Part shown: positions 44,743-53,826 of the stretch, piece after piece
How positions within the stretch are numbered: position 1 is the first letter of the stretch
How the letters are laid out: every line of letters starts with the position of its first letter
NCBI RefSeq assembly: GCF_040958695.1
Contig: NZ_CP162599.1
Span: 2,948,001 to 3,012,000, forward strand
Source: Ornithinibacillus sp. 4-3
Lineage (GTDB): Bacteria; Bacillota; Bacilli; Bacillales; Amphibacillaceae
Direction: 5' to 3'
Length of the DNA: 64,000 bases
The notes under the pieces: model-generated
What the model was told of the DNA's origin: nothing
Seen by the model: only the letters and a program-made list of their open reading frames with translations
Databases searched by the model: none
Translations under genes and position numbers: made by a program

Positions 44743-45567
44743 TTGCTAAAGAAACTGATATTCGAGTGGGTGGTACATATAAAACTAAAGCGCATAATTG
44801 AGCATCCTCTTTTTTCAAAGACCATTCTAGTACTCATTATGTTAAATGCAGTCATCATTTGTTTAGAAACATATCCAAATATTTATAAGTCCTATTCTCA
44901 TTTATTAATTGGGGTAGACCGAATTCTTTTACTGATTTTCACTGTTGAGATTTTGTTAAAGCTCTTCGTCTATCGCTCAAGCTTCTTTCGAAATGGCTGG
45001 AATATATTAGATTTTATTGTTATTTCTCTAAGTCTAATATTCATTCATTCTAATTTCATTACAATCTTACGTATCGTACGTGTACTTAGAGTTTTAAGAA
45101 CATTATCTATGTTTCCATCCTTAAGAAGACTAATTAATGCCTTATTCCTATCCATCCCTGCAATGGGAAGCACTATCCTTTTAACAACCATTTTATTTTA
45201 TATTTATGGAATATTTGGGACAACCATGTTTGCTAATGCTGCACCTGAGTATTTTGGAAATTTCCATTCTACGATTCTAACACTCTTTCAAATTTTCACG
45301 TTGGATTCTTGGGCTACTGGAATTTTCCGCCCACTTTTAAGTGATATTCCATGGGCATGGTTGTATTTTGTCACTTTCGTCTTAAGTAGTGCCTTCATTC
45401 TTGCTAATCTCTTCTTCGGAGAATTAGTCAATAACGCACATAGGCTCGCTGAGGCAGAGAAGGATCCTGAAGAAGATGGGGTTTATAAAGAGCTAAAAGA
45501 ACTAAAAGCACAAAATCAAGAATTACATCGCAAGGTAGATCAGTTGATGGAAATAATGAAGAAATAA
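44743..45567 (+). CDS. Voltage-gated sodium channel (NaChBac/BacNav type)
   Basis: A 274-residue single-domain 6-TM ion channel, which works as a tetramer. The S4 voltage sensor has arginines at every third place (LRIVRVLRVLRTLSMF). The pore helix and filter read FQIFTLDSWATGIFRP; the filter TLDSW differs from TLESW in NaChBac by Asp for Glu. S6 follows, then a C-terminal coiled coil (KELKELKAQNQELHRKVDQLMEIM) for tetramerisation. Such channels occur in alkaliphilic and marine Bacillaceae and aid motility and pH homeostasis. The start codon (TTG at 44743) is uncertain, as no good ribosome site is near. Confidence 0.92.
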   Translation: MLKKLIFEWVVHIKLKRIIEHPLFSKTILVLIMLNAVIICLETYPNIYKSYSHLLIGVDRILLLIFTVEILLKLFVYRSSFFRNGWNILDFIVISLSLIFIHSNFITILRIVRVLRVLRTLSMFPSLRRLINALFLSIPAMGSTILLTTILFYIYGIFGTTMFANAAPEYFGNFHSTILTLFQIFTLDSWATGIFRPLLSDIPWAWLYFVTFVLSSAFILANLFFGELVNNAHRLAEAEKDPEEDGVYKELKELKAQNQELHRKVDQLMEIMKK

Positions 45568-45576
45568 GGCCTTATC

Positions 45577-45615
45577 AAAAAAGTGTAAGTTAGGATACCC
45601 TACTTACACTTTTTT
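45577..45615. terminator. Bidirectional terminator after the sodium channel gene
   Basis: AAAAAAGTGTAAGT (45577-45590) and ACTTACACTTTTTT (45602-45615) form a perfect 14-bp stem between convergent genes. Confidence 0.92.
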
Positions 45616-45625
45616 AGCATATGAA

Positions 45626-47137
45626 TTATCGATTGTCCTTTGTTATATATGCTATGATTCTTTCATTTCTCCTTGATATTATTGCAAGAGAAGCCTCAAC
45701 AAATGCTTTGTATGCCGCTTTATTTTGTGATCTACTTGAATGGTATACATCAGTATTTGATAACGTTTTATATTGTTCTTCCTCATCAAAGGAATCCAAA
45801 TTTTTAACCGCGTAATGCTCCTTTTCCACTACAAAATCCTGCAACAGAAAATAGTCTATAAACCCTTTAAAGTCTTTAAATAATAATAACCATTCTCTGG
45901 AATTTTCATAGGCCTCTTGTAATTTACACGGCAGTCCTAAGTACCATTGTTTTAAATCAAATAATGTAAAATCTATTCTGTCGTAAAATCCTTTTTTTCC
46001 TCCACGTGCCGTATTCACCGTAATGGTATATGGAATGATAGATGTTATTTTATCTTTTCTATTCATTTTGTTCCACTCGTTTAGAGAAAAAGAGTCTCTT
46101 TCTTTTTTATTAAAACAGTGAACTTCATTAGGTTTAATTTTATTCTCTTTCAACTTTGTTGCTTTATTTTTATACCAGAATTCATATTTATGCCATACCT
46201 TCTTGTTGTCATCATCACTTCTTTTCCACCATAATAAATGACCACCAATAGTACGTGACACTTCCAAAAAATCACCTATTTCTTTATCGTTCATTCCTAC
46301 TTCAACCGCCCAATGAACAGGTGGGCCAATGTAATCTGAACCCAATATAAAAACGGTCTTATCCTTTGTATTTTCTTTAGTAACTTCCACTTCTAATTCA
46401 TAACCACCATATTTATTAGGACCAATAACTTTACAGTTTGTAATTTCATCCCCATTTGGTAATTTACTTTGATTAGAAAGGCTACTCAAATCTTCATATA
46501 GTTTTCTACTCAATAAATCGGGATCTTTTCTATTCTTGCTAATAAAGGATTCCTTTGAAAATCTTCCATTTCCTACATCACTTAAATAATTATAATTATT
46601 TTTAACGCTCCACTCTATCCTAGTCATGCAAGTAATATGTTCTGTGCGAATTTCATTTATAAGCTCCCATTTCTGATCTTTAACTGTATATTGATACTGA
46701 AATCCACACTTTTCCTGAACCCTCTTTGAGTTTTCGTTTCCATCAAAGTAGCCACACCATAGCTTCTTCATTCCTAAATTCTCAAACGCATATCGTATTA
46801 TTTCTTCCGTAGCTTCAGGGATAAATCCTTGCCCCCAAAATGGCACGCCAATCCAATAACCGATCTCTGCCTCATTCTGAGCAATACCTTTATTACTCTG
46901 TTCTCCGATCAGCAAGCCAATACTACCAATAGCTTTATTATCCTCTTTTAGACATACTGCATATGTTTCACTTGCTGATAGTACATGTTTGATGATTTCT
47001 CGACTGTTTTCCACACTCGTGTGCACAGGCCATCCAGCAGAAGGTCCTACTAAGGGATCCTTTGCATATTCATATAAAGTCTCCGCATCATCTTCTTTCC
47101 ATGGACGTAATATCAGTCTTTTTGTTTCAAGTACCAT
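45626..47137 (-). CDS. GNAT acetyltransferase fused to a DUF6994-like domain
   Basis: A protein of 503 residues from the ATG at 47137 (GAGGTG 9 bp upstream; a GTG at 47149 is in frame). Residues about 1-175 are a RimJ/RimL-type GNAT domain: LETKRLILRPWKEDDAETLYEYAKDP, EIGYWIGVPFWGQGFIPEAT and ENSKRVQEKCGF. After a join near ITCMTRIEWSV comes a region of some 300 residues that resembles DUF6994: DPDLLSRKLYEDL, VHWAVEVGMNDKEIGDFLEVSRTIGGHLLWW, VNTARGGKKGFYDRIDFTLFDLKQWYLG, and FKDFKGFIDYFLLQDFV. DUF6994 normally stands alone. No stop or frameshift is seen at the join, so this is a true in-frame fusion. Function unknown. Confidence 0.75.
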   Translation of the reverse strand: MVLETKRLILRPWKEDDAETLYEYAKDPLVGPSAGWPVHTSVENSREIIKHVLSASETYAVCLKEDNKAIGSIGLLIGEQSNKGIAQNEAEIGYWIGVPFWGQGFIPEATEEIIRYAFENLGMKKLWCGYFDGNENSKRVQEKCGFQYQYTVKDQKWELINEIRTEHITCMTRIEWSVKNNYNYLSDVGNGRFSKESFISKNRKDPDLLSRKLYEDLSSLSNQSKLPNGDEITNCKVIGPNKYGGYELEVEVTKENTKDKTVFILGSDYIGPPVHWAVEVGMNDKEIGDFLEVSRTIGGHLLWWKRSDDDNKKVWHKYEFWYKNKATKLKENKIKPNEVHCFNKKERDSFSLNEWNKMNRKDKITSIIPYTITVNTARGGKKGFYDRIDFTLFDLKQWYLGLPCKLQEAYENSREWLLLFKDFKGFIDYFLLQDFVVEKEHYAVKNLDSFDEEEQYKTLSNTDVYHSSRSQNKAAYKAFVEASLAIISRRNERIIAYITKDNR

Positions 47138-47385
47138 TTTATCTAACACCTCATCCCTATTTTTATTCTGTAAAAGTAAATGTAAAATAATGAAATATCT
47201 TCTTCGTATGTAGCCTTCTAGTTAAATTGTTATTTTTCCTCGTATCATTTTAACACTGATTATTAGTATCCATAGCATAAATAACAAATCAATAGCTTCA
47301 TTAAAATCATGCATATTTTGCTTTGCTTGCATTAGAAAGAACCAAGAAATTCTTATGGAAAGCAATTGTGTTTCTTCTTAGTAAT

Positions 47386-48132
47386 TTAAGTAGACATAAC
47401 CTTTGCCTTAATCAGTAGAAAATCTGGTTTGTGATAGTATCTTTTATATAAGGGATACTGTTCCATCGTCTTTTTATCTGGTAAAGGTTCCAATACCTTA
47501 TCTATTTCAAATCCAGCTGAGATTAATGAATTAAAGATCGAAGCAAATGTACGATGATACTTAGTCACACCATCAACAAACCATGTTACTTTTCTTTCAC
47601 CCAATAAACTGTAATCTGATAAATTATAATGAATAATGTTTCCTTCATTATCTTTTGACCAATAGTTTTCATGCATTAATGCCGTAGTCATTGGATGCTC
47701 TTGAGAATAAATAAATATTCCATCTGCTGCCAGCAAATTAGCTATATTATTCATTAATCTATCAAAATCCTTTATGTAATGTATAGAAAGTGAGCTAACC
47801 ACAACATCATATTTTTCATTAATAGCTGCTAAATCATTCATACTAAGTCGCAAGAAATCAACATTATTACATTTATTCTCTTGTTCTGCCACTTGCAGCA
47901 TTTTTTCAGAGATATCAATTCCCAAAACCTTCTTAGCCCCTAATCGTGAAAACTCTCTACAATTTTCCCCATAACCACAGCCTAAATCAATTACCGATTT
48001 TCCTGCTAAATTTGGAAGAAGGGAAAATAATGCTGGTTTTTCTACCATATTATTTGCTGAGGTCGGATTTTCACGTAGCTTTTTGTAACCATCAAAAAAG
48101 GTTTGATTATCGTAAATATTTTGTTCACTCAT
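47386..48132 (-). CDS. SAM-dependent class I methyltransferase
   Basis: A 248-residue methyltransferase. The SAM-binding glycine motif is VIDLGCGYGENCREFSRLGA near residue 42, followed by the acidic residue in VLGIDISEKML and the motif IV region YDVVVSSLSIHYIKDF. No substrate can be assigned; the C-terminal half suits small-molecule methyltransferases. GGAGGT precedes the ATG. Transcribed alone. Confidence 0.87.
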   Translation of the reverse strand: MSEQNIYDNQTFFDGYKKLRENPTSANNMVEKPALFSLLPNLAGKSVIDLGCGYGENCREFSRLGAKKVLGIDISEKMLQVAEQENKCNNVDFLRLSMNDLAAINEKYDVVVSSLSIHYIKDFDRLMNNIANLLAADGIFIYSQEHPMTTALMHENYWSKDNEGNIIHYNLSDYSLLGERKVTWFVDGVTKYHRTFASIFNSLISAGFEIDKVLEPLPDKKTMEQYPLYKRYYHKPDFLLIKAKVMST

Positions 48133-48376
48133 GTTAATACCTCCATGTAATATGAATTTTTCACGCTAGCAGCATATTTATTAAGGGAAATTTGATGATG
48201 AGGAATTACAACAAATCATATGGTAATCATTGCCGTCAACTTGGGTATAGATAATTTTCTTTAGTAAGGTTTCTATTAGTATAGCTTTTACAGCTATAAT
48301 ACTAAAGAGAGTTTATACAACTGCAGAACATTTAACCTATTCCAGTGGCGGAATAAAGGTGGCAGTAAGCCCAACA

Positions 48377-48580
48377 TCATGTAAATGGATAATAGATAGC
48401 AACGGTAGCTGACACGGAAAAGTACAGCTCTTCGTCTTTCAAATCAACAAATGAGAAATTCTGCATTAATTGTGATTCATCTTGAATAACATGCTCATGG
48501 AAAATTACACGATAACCTGTTTGTTTAAGTCTATCGTAACGAGTGGTTGTTTGACATTTTTGGCCCTCCCATAAATTAAA
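48377..48580 (-). pseudogene. Open fragment of about 67 codons without a start
   Basis: On the minus strand a frame of 67 sense codons runs from a TAA to a TGA at 48377. Its residues look protein-like (TRYDRLKQTGYRVIFHEHVI, then DLKDEELYFSVSATVAIYY), but there is no ATG at the right place and no ribosome site. I do not recognise the family. It is probably the C-terminal remnant of a lost gene. Confidence 0.35.
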
Positions 48581-48720
48581 TTATTATTCCAAAACAAAAG
48601 TTCCTTTTAACGATAATTTAAAATTTGATTTAACATACAATATTTCCCCCTCAAAAGTGACATCTGGATAAATTTGTTAATAATCCTCGCAAGAATATAT
48701 CTCAAATAAATGAAACAGCT

Positions 48721-48758
48721 ATTCTGCTTAAATAGCAAAAAAGCTATTTAAGCAGAAT
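48721..48758 (-). terminator. Terminator-like hairpin after the MutS2-like gene
   Basis: ATTCTGCTTAAATAGC (48721-48736) pairs perfectly with 48743-48758 over a 6-nt loop of A. The T-run on the minus strand is weak. Confidence 0.7.
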
Positions 48759-48788
48759 AATATTAAAGCAAATCTCCATTCTTCCCTT

Positions 48789-50696
48789 TTAATCTCTATT
48801 TTTTCTAATTTCTTTTTGTATTTTTCGAAGGGCTTTTTTTGAACCACGTTCTATATCATGTTGCATTTTACGCGTATGATGGTCAATAAATAATGTGTCT
48901 AAATCATAGCCTTGCGGATATAATTCACTCGCTGCTATATCTAGTGCTAGTCTTTTTACATTTACTTCTATAAATTCTCCATTATAAAATACAACTATAT
49001 TACGAGCATAATCCATTTCTTTATATACGATGCCAAGCTCATCATGCTCTAATAATTTTACGCGATCTCCTTTTTTATATTCGTACTCTTCTTCCATTGT
49101 CTTGTTAGAGTGTTTAGACTTTGACTTCCTTATTTTATCTTCATTTACAAGTTCTAAATCATACTTTTTCTTATCTATATATGCTTGTGCTCTTGTTAAC
49201 ACATTGTCTGGTACATTCATTTTTTTAGAAATCCAAAGGGCATTACTTTCTCCTGATTCTCCTATCATTAATTTGTACAAAGGTTCTAATGTTTCACTAT
49301 TAAATTGCATTGCGGCATTCATGAAATCAGCATGCAACTCGGAAAAACGTTTAATTTCCCCATAATGTGTTGTTGCTACTGTTATACACCCCATATGATA
49401 AAACTCTTCTAAAATAGAAATAGCCAGCGCTGCACCCTCATTAGGTTCCGTTCCACTTCCTATTTCATCAAACAGTAGAAGTGTGTTATTGTTCGACATT
49501 CTCATGATTTCTGAAATGTTTTTCATATGGGATGAGAATGTGCTTAGTGCATTTTCTATACTTTGATCATCGCCAATATCAACATAGATATTTTCAAATA
49601 TTGCTACTTCCGTTTCTTTTTCAGCATGAATATGAAAACCAGACATGACTGCCAATGTTAATAAACCTACTGTTTTAAGTACTATTGTTTTTCCTCCAGC
49701 GTTTGGTCCGGTAATAATCAAACTCCGGTTCTCTTTCCCAATTTCAAAATCTAATGGCACTATTTCTCCTGCTAATAGTGGATGTTTTGCACTAGCTAAC
49801 TTAATATAGCCATGATCGTTTAATTTTGGTTCTATACCATCAATTTGCTTACTAAATTTTGCTTTTGCAAACCCCATATCATATTGACTGATAAGCTCCA
49901 TATTTATCTTAATTTCAGGAAGGTTTTCTAAGATCATTCCTGATAAAGTCGCTAATATTTGATATTCCTCTACTGCTTCCTCAGCTTTTAGACTTGCCAG
50001 CTCCACATTTAGCTTTGTAACTGTATTCGGTTCAATAAAAACGGTGGAGCCCCTGGAAGAAACTTCTACAATTGATCCAGAAACTTGATTTTTATAGGAA
50101 GCTTTAATTGGAATAGTGTATCTTTCGCCTTTCTTAACTACTAAGAACTCCTGAATATATTTTTTATTCGTACCATTTTTTAAAAATTTATCTAAACGTT
50201 CTTTAATTTTTTCTTCTGTTAAATGAATGCTTTGTCTTATCTTCTTTAATTGTTTGCTTGCATTGGCGTCAATACTATTTCCTTTAATAGATAAATTAAT
50301 TTCATCTTCCAATCCTTTAAATTCGGACATTGAATTAGCATAAGATGCAAGAACAGGTGCAAAAAACGTTTTATCAAGCATAAACCTTTTTACTTTTCTA
50401 CATCCTCTTAAAAAATCCGCTATACTTAGTAAACCATTTGGATCTAGAATAACGCCTTTTTCAAGGTTTTGTATGATATTTTCAATGTTAGAAACCCCTA
50501 AAAAAGGAGCTTGACTTCCTGTATCTAATATCGCTCTTGCTTCAGTAGTTTCATTCAAACGATTTCGAACCACAGTTATATTCGAACTTGGCTTCAATTT
50601 TTCTATCATATTTTTCCCTAATCCACTTATACAATAAGATTTCACAATTTCTTTTAACTCGTTATACTGAAGTTTCTCAAAAGTTTTCTTGTTCAT
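48789..50696 (-). CDS. MutS2-like ATPase without the Smr nuclease domain
   Basis: A protein of 635 residues from the ATG at 50696, with GAGGAG about 10 bp upstream; the frame is open further but the family N-terminus (KLQYNELKEIVKSYCIS) starts here. It has the MutS2 core, a clamp/coiled part at about 130-250, Walker A GPNAGGKT (330-337), Walker B LLLFDE (406-411), TTHYGEIKRF near 442, and a KOW/SH3-like segment near 540-585. The usual C-terminal Smr endonuclease domain (typical MutS2 about 785 residues) is missing. MutS2 in Bacillus acts on collided ribosomes as well as on DNA. The leader of this gene holds short ORFs and a terminator, suggesting induction by ribosome stalling. A role in translation stress or antibiotic tolerance is an inference. 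Confidence 0.85.
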   Translation of the reverse strand: MNKKTFEKLQYNELKEIVKSYCISGLGKNMIEKLKPSSNITVVRNRLNETTEARAILDTGSQAPFLGVSNIENIIQNLEKGVILDPNGLLSIADFLRGCRKVKRFMLDKTFFAPVLASYANSMSEFKGLEDEINLSIKGNSIDANASKQLKKIRQSIHLTEEKIKERLDKFLKNGTNKKYIQEFLVVKKGERYTIPIKASYKNQVSGSIVEVSSRGSTVFIEPNTVTKLNVELASLKAEEAVEEYQILATLSGMILENLPEIKINMELISQYDMGFAKAKFSKQIDGIEPKLNDHGYIKLASAKHPLLAGEIVPLDFEIGKENRSLIITGPNAGGKTIVLKTVGLLTLAVMSGFHIHAEKETEVAIFENIYVDIGDDQSIENALSTFSSHMKNISEIMRMSNNNTLLLFDEIGSGTEPNEGAALAISILEEFYHMGCITVATTHYGEIKRFSELHADFMNAAMQFNSETLEPLYKLMIGESGESNALWISKKMNVPDNVLTRAQAYIDKKKYDLELVNEDKIRKSKSKHSNKTMEEEYEYKKGDRVKLLEHDELGIVYKEMDYARNIVVFYNGEFIEVNVKRLALDIAASELYPQGYDLDTLFIDHHTRKMQHDIERGSKKALRKIQKEIRKNRD

Positions 50697-51103
50697 TTTT
50701 TTATTCTCCTCACGAATGATTAATCTAACGTCATACATGAAGATACCTAAACAGTAATTTCCAATGAGTATCAACGCATTTGACTTTAAATAAAACAAAA
50801 AAAGCTACGTGGATACCGTAGCTTTTTACATTTATAGGGACTATGCAATATACACAGAAATAAGCTATTTATCATGCTTATAGCTTTCCTGCAGTAATTA
50901 CATAATTTATAAAGTATAATAGGTATCTTCATAGGTCTAGAAATAAATCCATGATGAAATAAAGGATACACTATTGTGAAAAATCCTCTTTTCTACATTT
51001 CATTTATTTCCATGTTAATTTTTCCTATTTAGAACCTAATACACTCACAAAAACACCTCATATTTTATTAAAAAGTTTTTTACTCATTGAAATCTGCCTT
51101 ATA
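50697..51103 (-). promoter_or_regulatory. Attenuator-like leader of the MutS2-like gene
   Basis: About 400 nt separate the predicted start from the gene. In order on the minus strand: a 9-codon frame (MSKKLFNKI, 51058-51087); a 7-codon GTG frame (MSVLGSK, 51025-51048) with GAGGTG 5 bp before it; a 7-codon frame (MDLFLDL, 50929-50952) whose stop overlaps by ATGA the start of a 48-codon frame (50786-50932). Inside the latter, AAGCTAT (50880-50886) and ATAGCTT (50862-50868) form a hairpin. The second arm can instead pair with AAGCTA in the 5' arm of the terminator at 50799-50827. That is the logic of ribosome-controlled attenuation. Confidence 0.6.
50797..50828 (-). terminator. Intrinsic terminator inside the leader of the MutS2-like gene
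   Basis: AAAAAGCTACG (50799-50809) and CGTAGCTTTTT (50817-50827) form a perfect 11-bp stem and a long T-tract follows on the minus strand. It lies about 100 bp before the gene, and no other gene upstream is close enough to need it. Confidence 0.85.
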
Positions 51104-51109
51104 CATAAT

Positions 51110-51139
51110 ATAGTACTCATTATTTATATAGAATGTCAA
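51110..51139 (-). promoter_or_regulatory. Putative promoter of the MutS2-like gene leader
   Basis: On the minus strand a perfect -35 TTGACA (51134-51139) is 18 bp from TACTAT (51110-51115). Confidence 0.55.
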
Positions 51140-51362
51140 CTTTATGCTTAATCAAATATAGCTGAAGAAGAGACTGCAGGGACAAAGTTTAAGAGTTACC
51201 AAACATGATTGTGGAAAATCCTCGCTTTGGAAATGTATTTCATTTTATTGTACTTTCTTCAATCATTTAAGATGAAAATTTTCTTTTGTCCCGCCTTATC
51301 TTTATCATTATTTTATCCATAACATGAGGATGGATACACTAAAGCTTTACATAAACCGCTCA

Positions 51363-51929
51363 TTATTCACCTAAGAAATTTCTCAATATCTGCTCACCGG
51401 CATTTGTTAAAATAGATTCTGGATGAAATTGTACGCCATAGATTTCATACTCAGCATGTTTTACAGCCATAATTTCTCCATCATCAGCTTCCCCTACAAT
51501 CAAAAGCTCTTGCGACAATGTTTCTTTATTAACTGCAAGCGAATGATATCTTCCTACTTCAATTGTTTCAGGGATGTCCTTAAATATTGTAGCTTCATTA
51601 TTTACCTTAATTTTAGATACTTTGCCATGCATCAGTTGATCCGCATACGTAATTTCACTTCCAAACACTTCACAAATTGCTTGATGTCCTAAACATACGC
51701 CAAATATGGGTATCTTACCTTTGAAAAATTGAATTGCTTCTTCACAAATACCTGCGTCTGAAGGTCTTCCTGGTCCTGGTGAAATAATTAAATGGCTAGG
51801 ATTCATTTTTTCAATCTCTTCACAAGTAAATTCGTCATTTCTAATTACTTTTATGTTTGGATTTATTCCACCAATCAATTGGTATAGATTATAAGAAAAA
51901 CTATCATAATTATCTATTAATAAAATCAT
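51363..51929 (-). CDS. trpG: Anthranilate/aminodeoxychorismate synthase glutamine amidotransferase subunit
   Basis: A 188-residue class I glutamine amidotransferase supplying ammonia to TrpE. Motifs: LIDNYDSFSYNLYQLIGGI, ISPGPGRPSDAGI, catalytic cysteine in FGVCLGHQAICEVFG, and the His-Glu pair in YGVQFHPESILT. AGGAGG is 9 bp before the ATG. It overlaps trpE by 20 bp. In many Bacilli a single PabA serves both folate and tryptophan; here the T-box and coupling with trpE indicate tryptophan. Confidence 0.93.
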   Translation of the reverse strand: MILLIDNYDSFSYNLYQLIGGINPNIKVIRNDEFTCEEIEKMNPSHLIISPGPGRPSDAGICEEAIQFFKGKIPIFGVCLGHQAICEVFGSEITYADQLMHGKVSKIKVNNEATIFKDIPETIEVGRYHSLAVNKETLSQELLIVGEADDGEIMAVKHAEYEIYGVQFHPESILTNAGEQILRNFLGE

Positions 51930-53406
51930 GATTATCTACCTCCTGAGCTTGCTCTACCGCATTTACTACTGCTTGTGCTTTATTTATACATTCCTCATAT
52001 TCTTTTTCAGGAATACTGTCAGCAACAATACCCGCACCAGAACGAATAAATACCTTACCATTCTTCTTATAAGCAATTCTTATCGCAATACATGTATCCA
52101 AATTTCCTGTAAAATCCATGTATCCTACTGCTCCGCCATAAATTCCTCTTTTATTATTTTCTAGACGATTGATAATTTCACATGCTCTGATTTTAGGTGC
52201 TCCAGATAATGTACCTGCTGGTAGTACTGCATCAATTGCATCCATTCCTGAGCAATCCTCTCGAATTATCCCTTTGACGGTGGAACCTATATGCATCACA
52301 TGGGAGTATCTTTCAATGGACATATATTTCTCCACTTCTACAGAACCGAATTTACTAATTCTCCCTAAGTCATTCCTACCCAAATCTACTAGCATATTGT
52401 GCTCTGCAAGTTCTTTTTCATCTGACAGTAAATCACTTTCTAATGCTTTATCTTCTTCCTCATTTGCACCTCTAGGTCTTGTTCCTGCTAACGGAAATGT
52501 GTGCAATGCTCCATCATTAAGTTTAACTAATGTTTCAGGTGAAGATCCTGCGACTTCTATTTCATCACCACTAAAATAAAACATGTATGGAGATGGATTC
52601 GATGTACGAAGCATTCGATAAGCATCAAACAGACTCCCTTCAAATTCCGCTTCTAATCGATTTGACAAGACGACTTGAAAAATATCCCCTTCAAAAATAT
52701 ATTTCTTCCCTTCCTCGACCATCTGGCAAAATTCTTTTTTATTAAATAAAGGCTTAAATTCTGACTTCAGTTTAGAGGTCGGTATTTTAGAAGTAACTTC
52801 TTTACGTATAATAGAAACTAATTGTTTGATATCTTCCACCGCTTGCTTGTAACCAGTTTCCATATCATCTGTCTTGGCATTCGCAATTAGAATGATTTTC
52901 TGTCTTAAATTATCAAAGCATATTACCTTATCGAATAACATTAAATCAAAATCATGAAACCCTTCCTCATCCTTCCCATCTAATACCAACGTAGGTTCTA
53001 CGTATTTTATATAATCATAGGAAAAGTAACCAACTAGACCACCTGTAAAAGTTGGTAACCCTGTTAACTTTGGACTAGCATATTCCTTGAGGAATTTCTT
53101 GATATGTTCATTCGGCTGAAGTGTCTTCTCTTCCTGAATAATATTACCTTCCACATCCTTCACCTTCACAACTCCATTTGAACAGGTAATATTTAAAGTT
53201 GGATTATAGCCTAAATAAGTATATCTACCACTGTATTCTTGATTGACAACACTTTCTAAAATATAACAATGCTCACTTTCTTGCTTTAGTTTTCTTAATA
53301 ATTCGATTGGTGTAATGACATCAGACATTATTTCATAACAAATGGGTACTACCTTATACCCCTTGGTTGCTAACGCTTTTGCTTCTGAAAATGTTGGTTT
53401 CATCAT
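51910..53406 (-). CDS. trpE: Anthranilate synthase component I
   Basis: A protein of 498 residues (start at 53406, AAGGAG 9 bp upstream). It converts chorismate and ammonia to anthranilate. The N-terminal ILESVV-RYTYLGYNP is like the feedback site LLES of TrpE. The chorismate domain has FEGDIFQVVLSNRLEAEF, SPSPYMFYF, TFPLAGTRPRG, LVDLGRNDLGRI, and GAPKIRACEII. A T-box leader with a Trp specifier codon precedes it. The other trp genes are not in the window. Distinction from PabB rests on the T-box and on the LLES-like motif. Confidence 0.93.
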   Translation of the reverse strand: MMKPTFSEAKALATKGYKVVPICYEIMSDVITPIELLRKLKQESEHCYILESVVNQEYSGRYTYLGYNPTLNITCSNGVVKVKDVEGNIIQEEKTLQPNEHIKKFLKEYASPKLTGLPTFTGGLVGYFSYDYIKYVEPTLVLDGKDEEGFHDFDLMLFDKVICFDNLRQKIILIANAKTDDMETGYKQAVEDIKQLVSIIRKEVTSKIPTSKLKSEFKPLFNKKEFCQMVEEGKKYIFEGDIFQVVLSNRLEAEFEGSLFDAYRMLRTSNPSPYMFYFSGDEIEVAGSSPETLVKLNDGALHTFPLAGTRPRGANEEEDKALESDLLSDEKELAEHNMLVDLGRNDLGRISKFGSVEVEKYMSIERYSHVMHIGSTVKGIIREDCSGMDAIDAVLPAGTLSGAPKIRACEIINRLENNKRGIYGGAVGYMDFTGNLDTCIAIRIAYKKNGKVFIRSGAGIVADSIPEKEYEECINKAQAVVNAVEQAQEVDNHDFINR

Positions 53407-53431
53407 CTTTATCATCTCCTTATGAAATAAC

Positions 53432-53720
53432 AAAAAAACCGTCCTTGTTTTATATAAATTATATAAAACAAGGACGGGTTATTATTTAACTCGCGGTACC
53501 ACCTAAATTGATGCATAATGCATCCACTTTACTAAGTGTACTAACATACACTCTTCATTGATAACGGACGAATTTCCGTTGGGTATTACTCGGCAGCTGC
53601 CTTTCTTCCCACCCTTATGAGCCCATTCGTCAAACATTTCCTGCTGCAATCTCACCATCTGCAACTCTCTGAATATCAATTATATTTGACTACTCTTCTC
53701 AATCATTGGTTTAAATTATT
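53432..53720 (-). promoter_or_regulatory. T-box leader (tRNA-Trp) of trpE-trpG
   Basis: On the minus strand the T-box sequence GGTGGTACCGCG (53492-53503) precedes a terminator with CCGTCCTTGTTTTATAT (53439-53455) pairing with 53461-53477 and seven T. Stem I features lie at about 53590-53720. The specifier is most likely TGG (53633-53635) in GAATGGGCTC, matching Trp. Uncharged tRNA-Trp should allow readthrough. Confidence 0.93.
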
Positions 53721-53826
53721 TTTTTATAATAATCTAAGATGAAGGTATATGTCAATATTTTTTATTTATTTTCTTAAAATTCGAAAATCATTTACAGAAA
53801 ATCACTAAACTTGATCTCCCTTATTT

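Larger units (their letters stand above)
48133..48788. other. 656-bp gap with a decayed coding fragment and a terminator
   Basis: From 48378 to 48788 the gap is AT-rich and, apart from the fragment at 48377-48580 and the hairpin at 48721-48758, I see no gene. From 48133 to 48376 I see nothing I can name. Confidence 0.5.
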
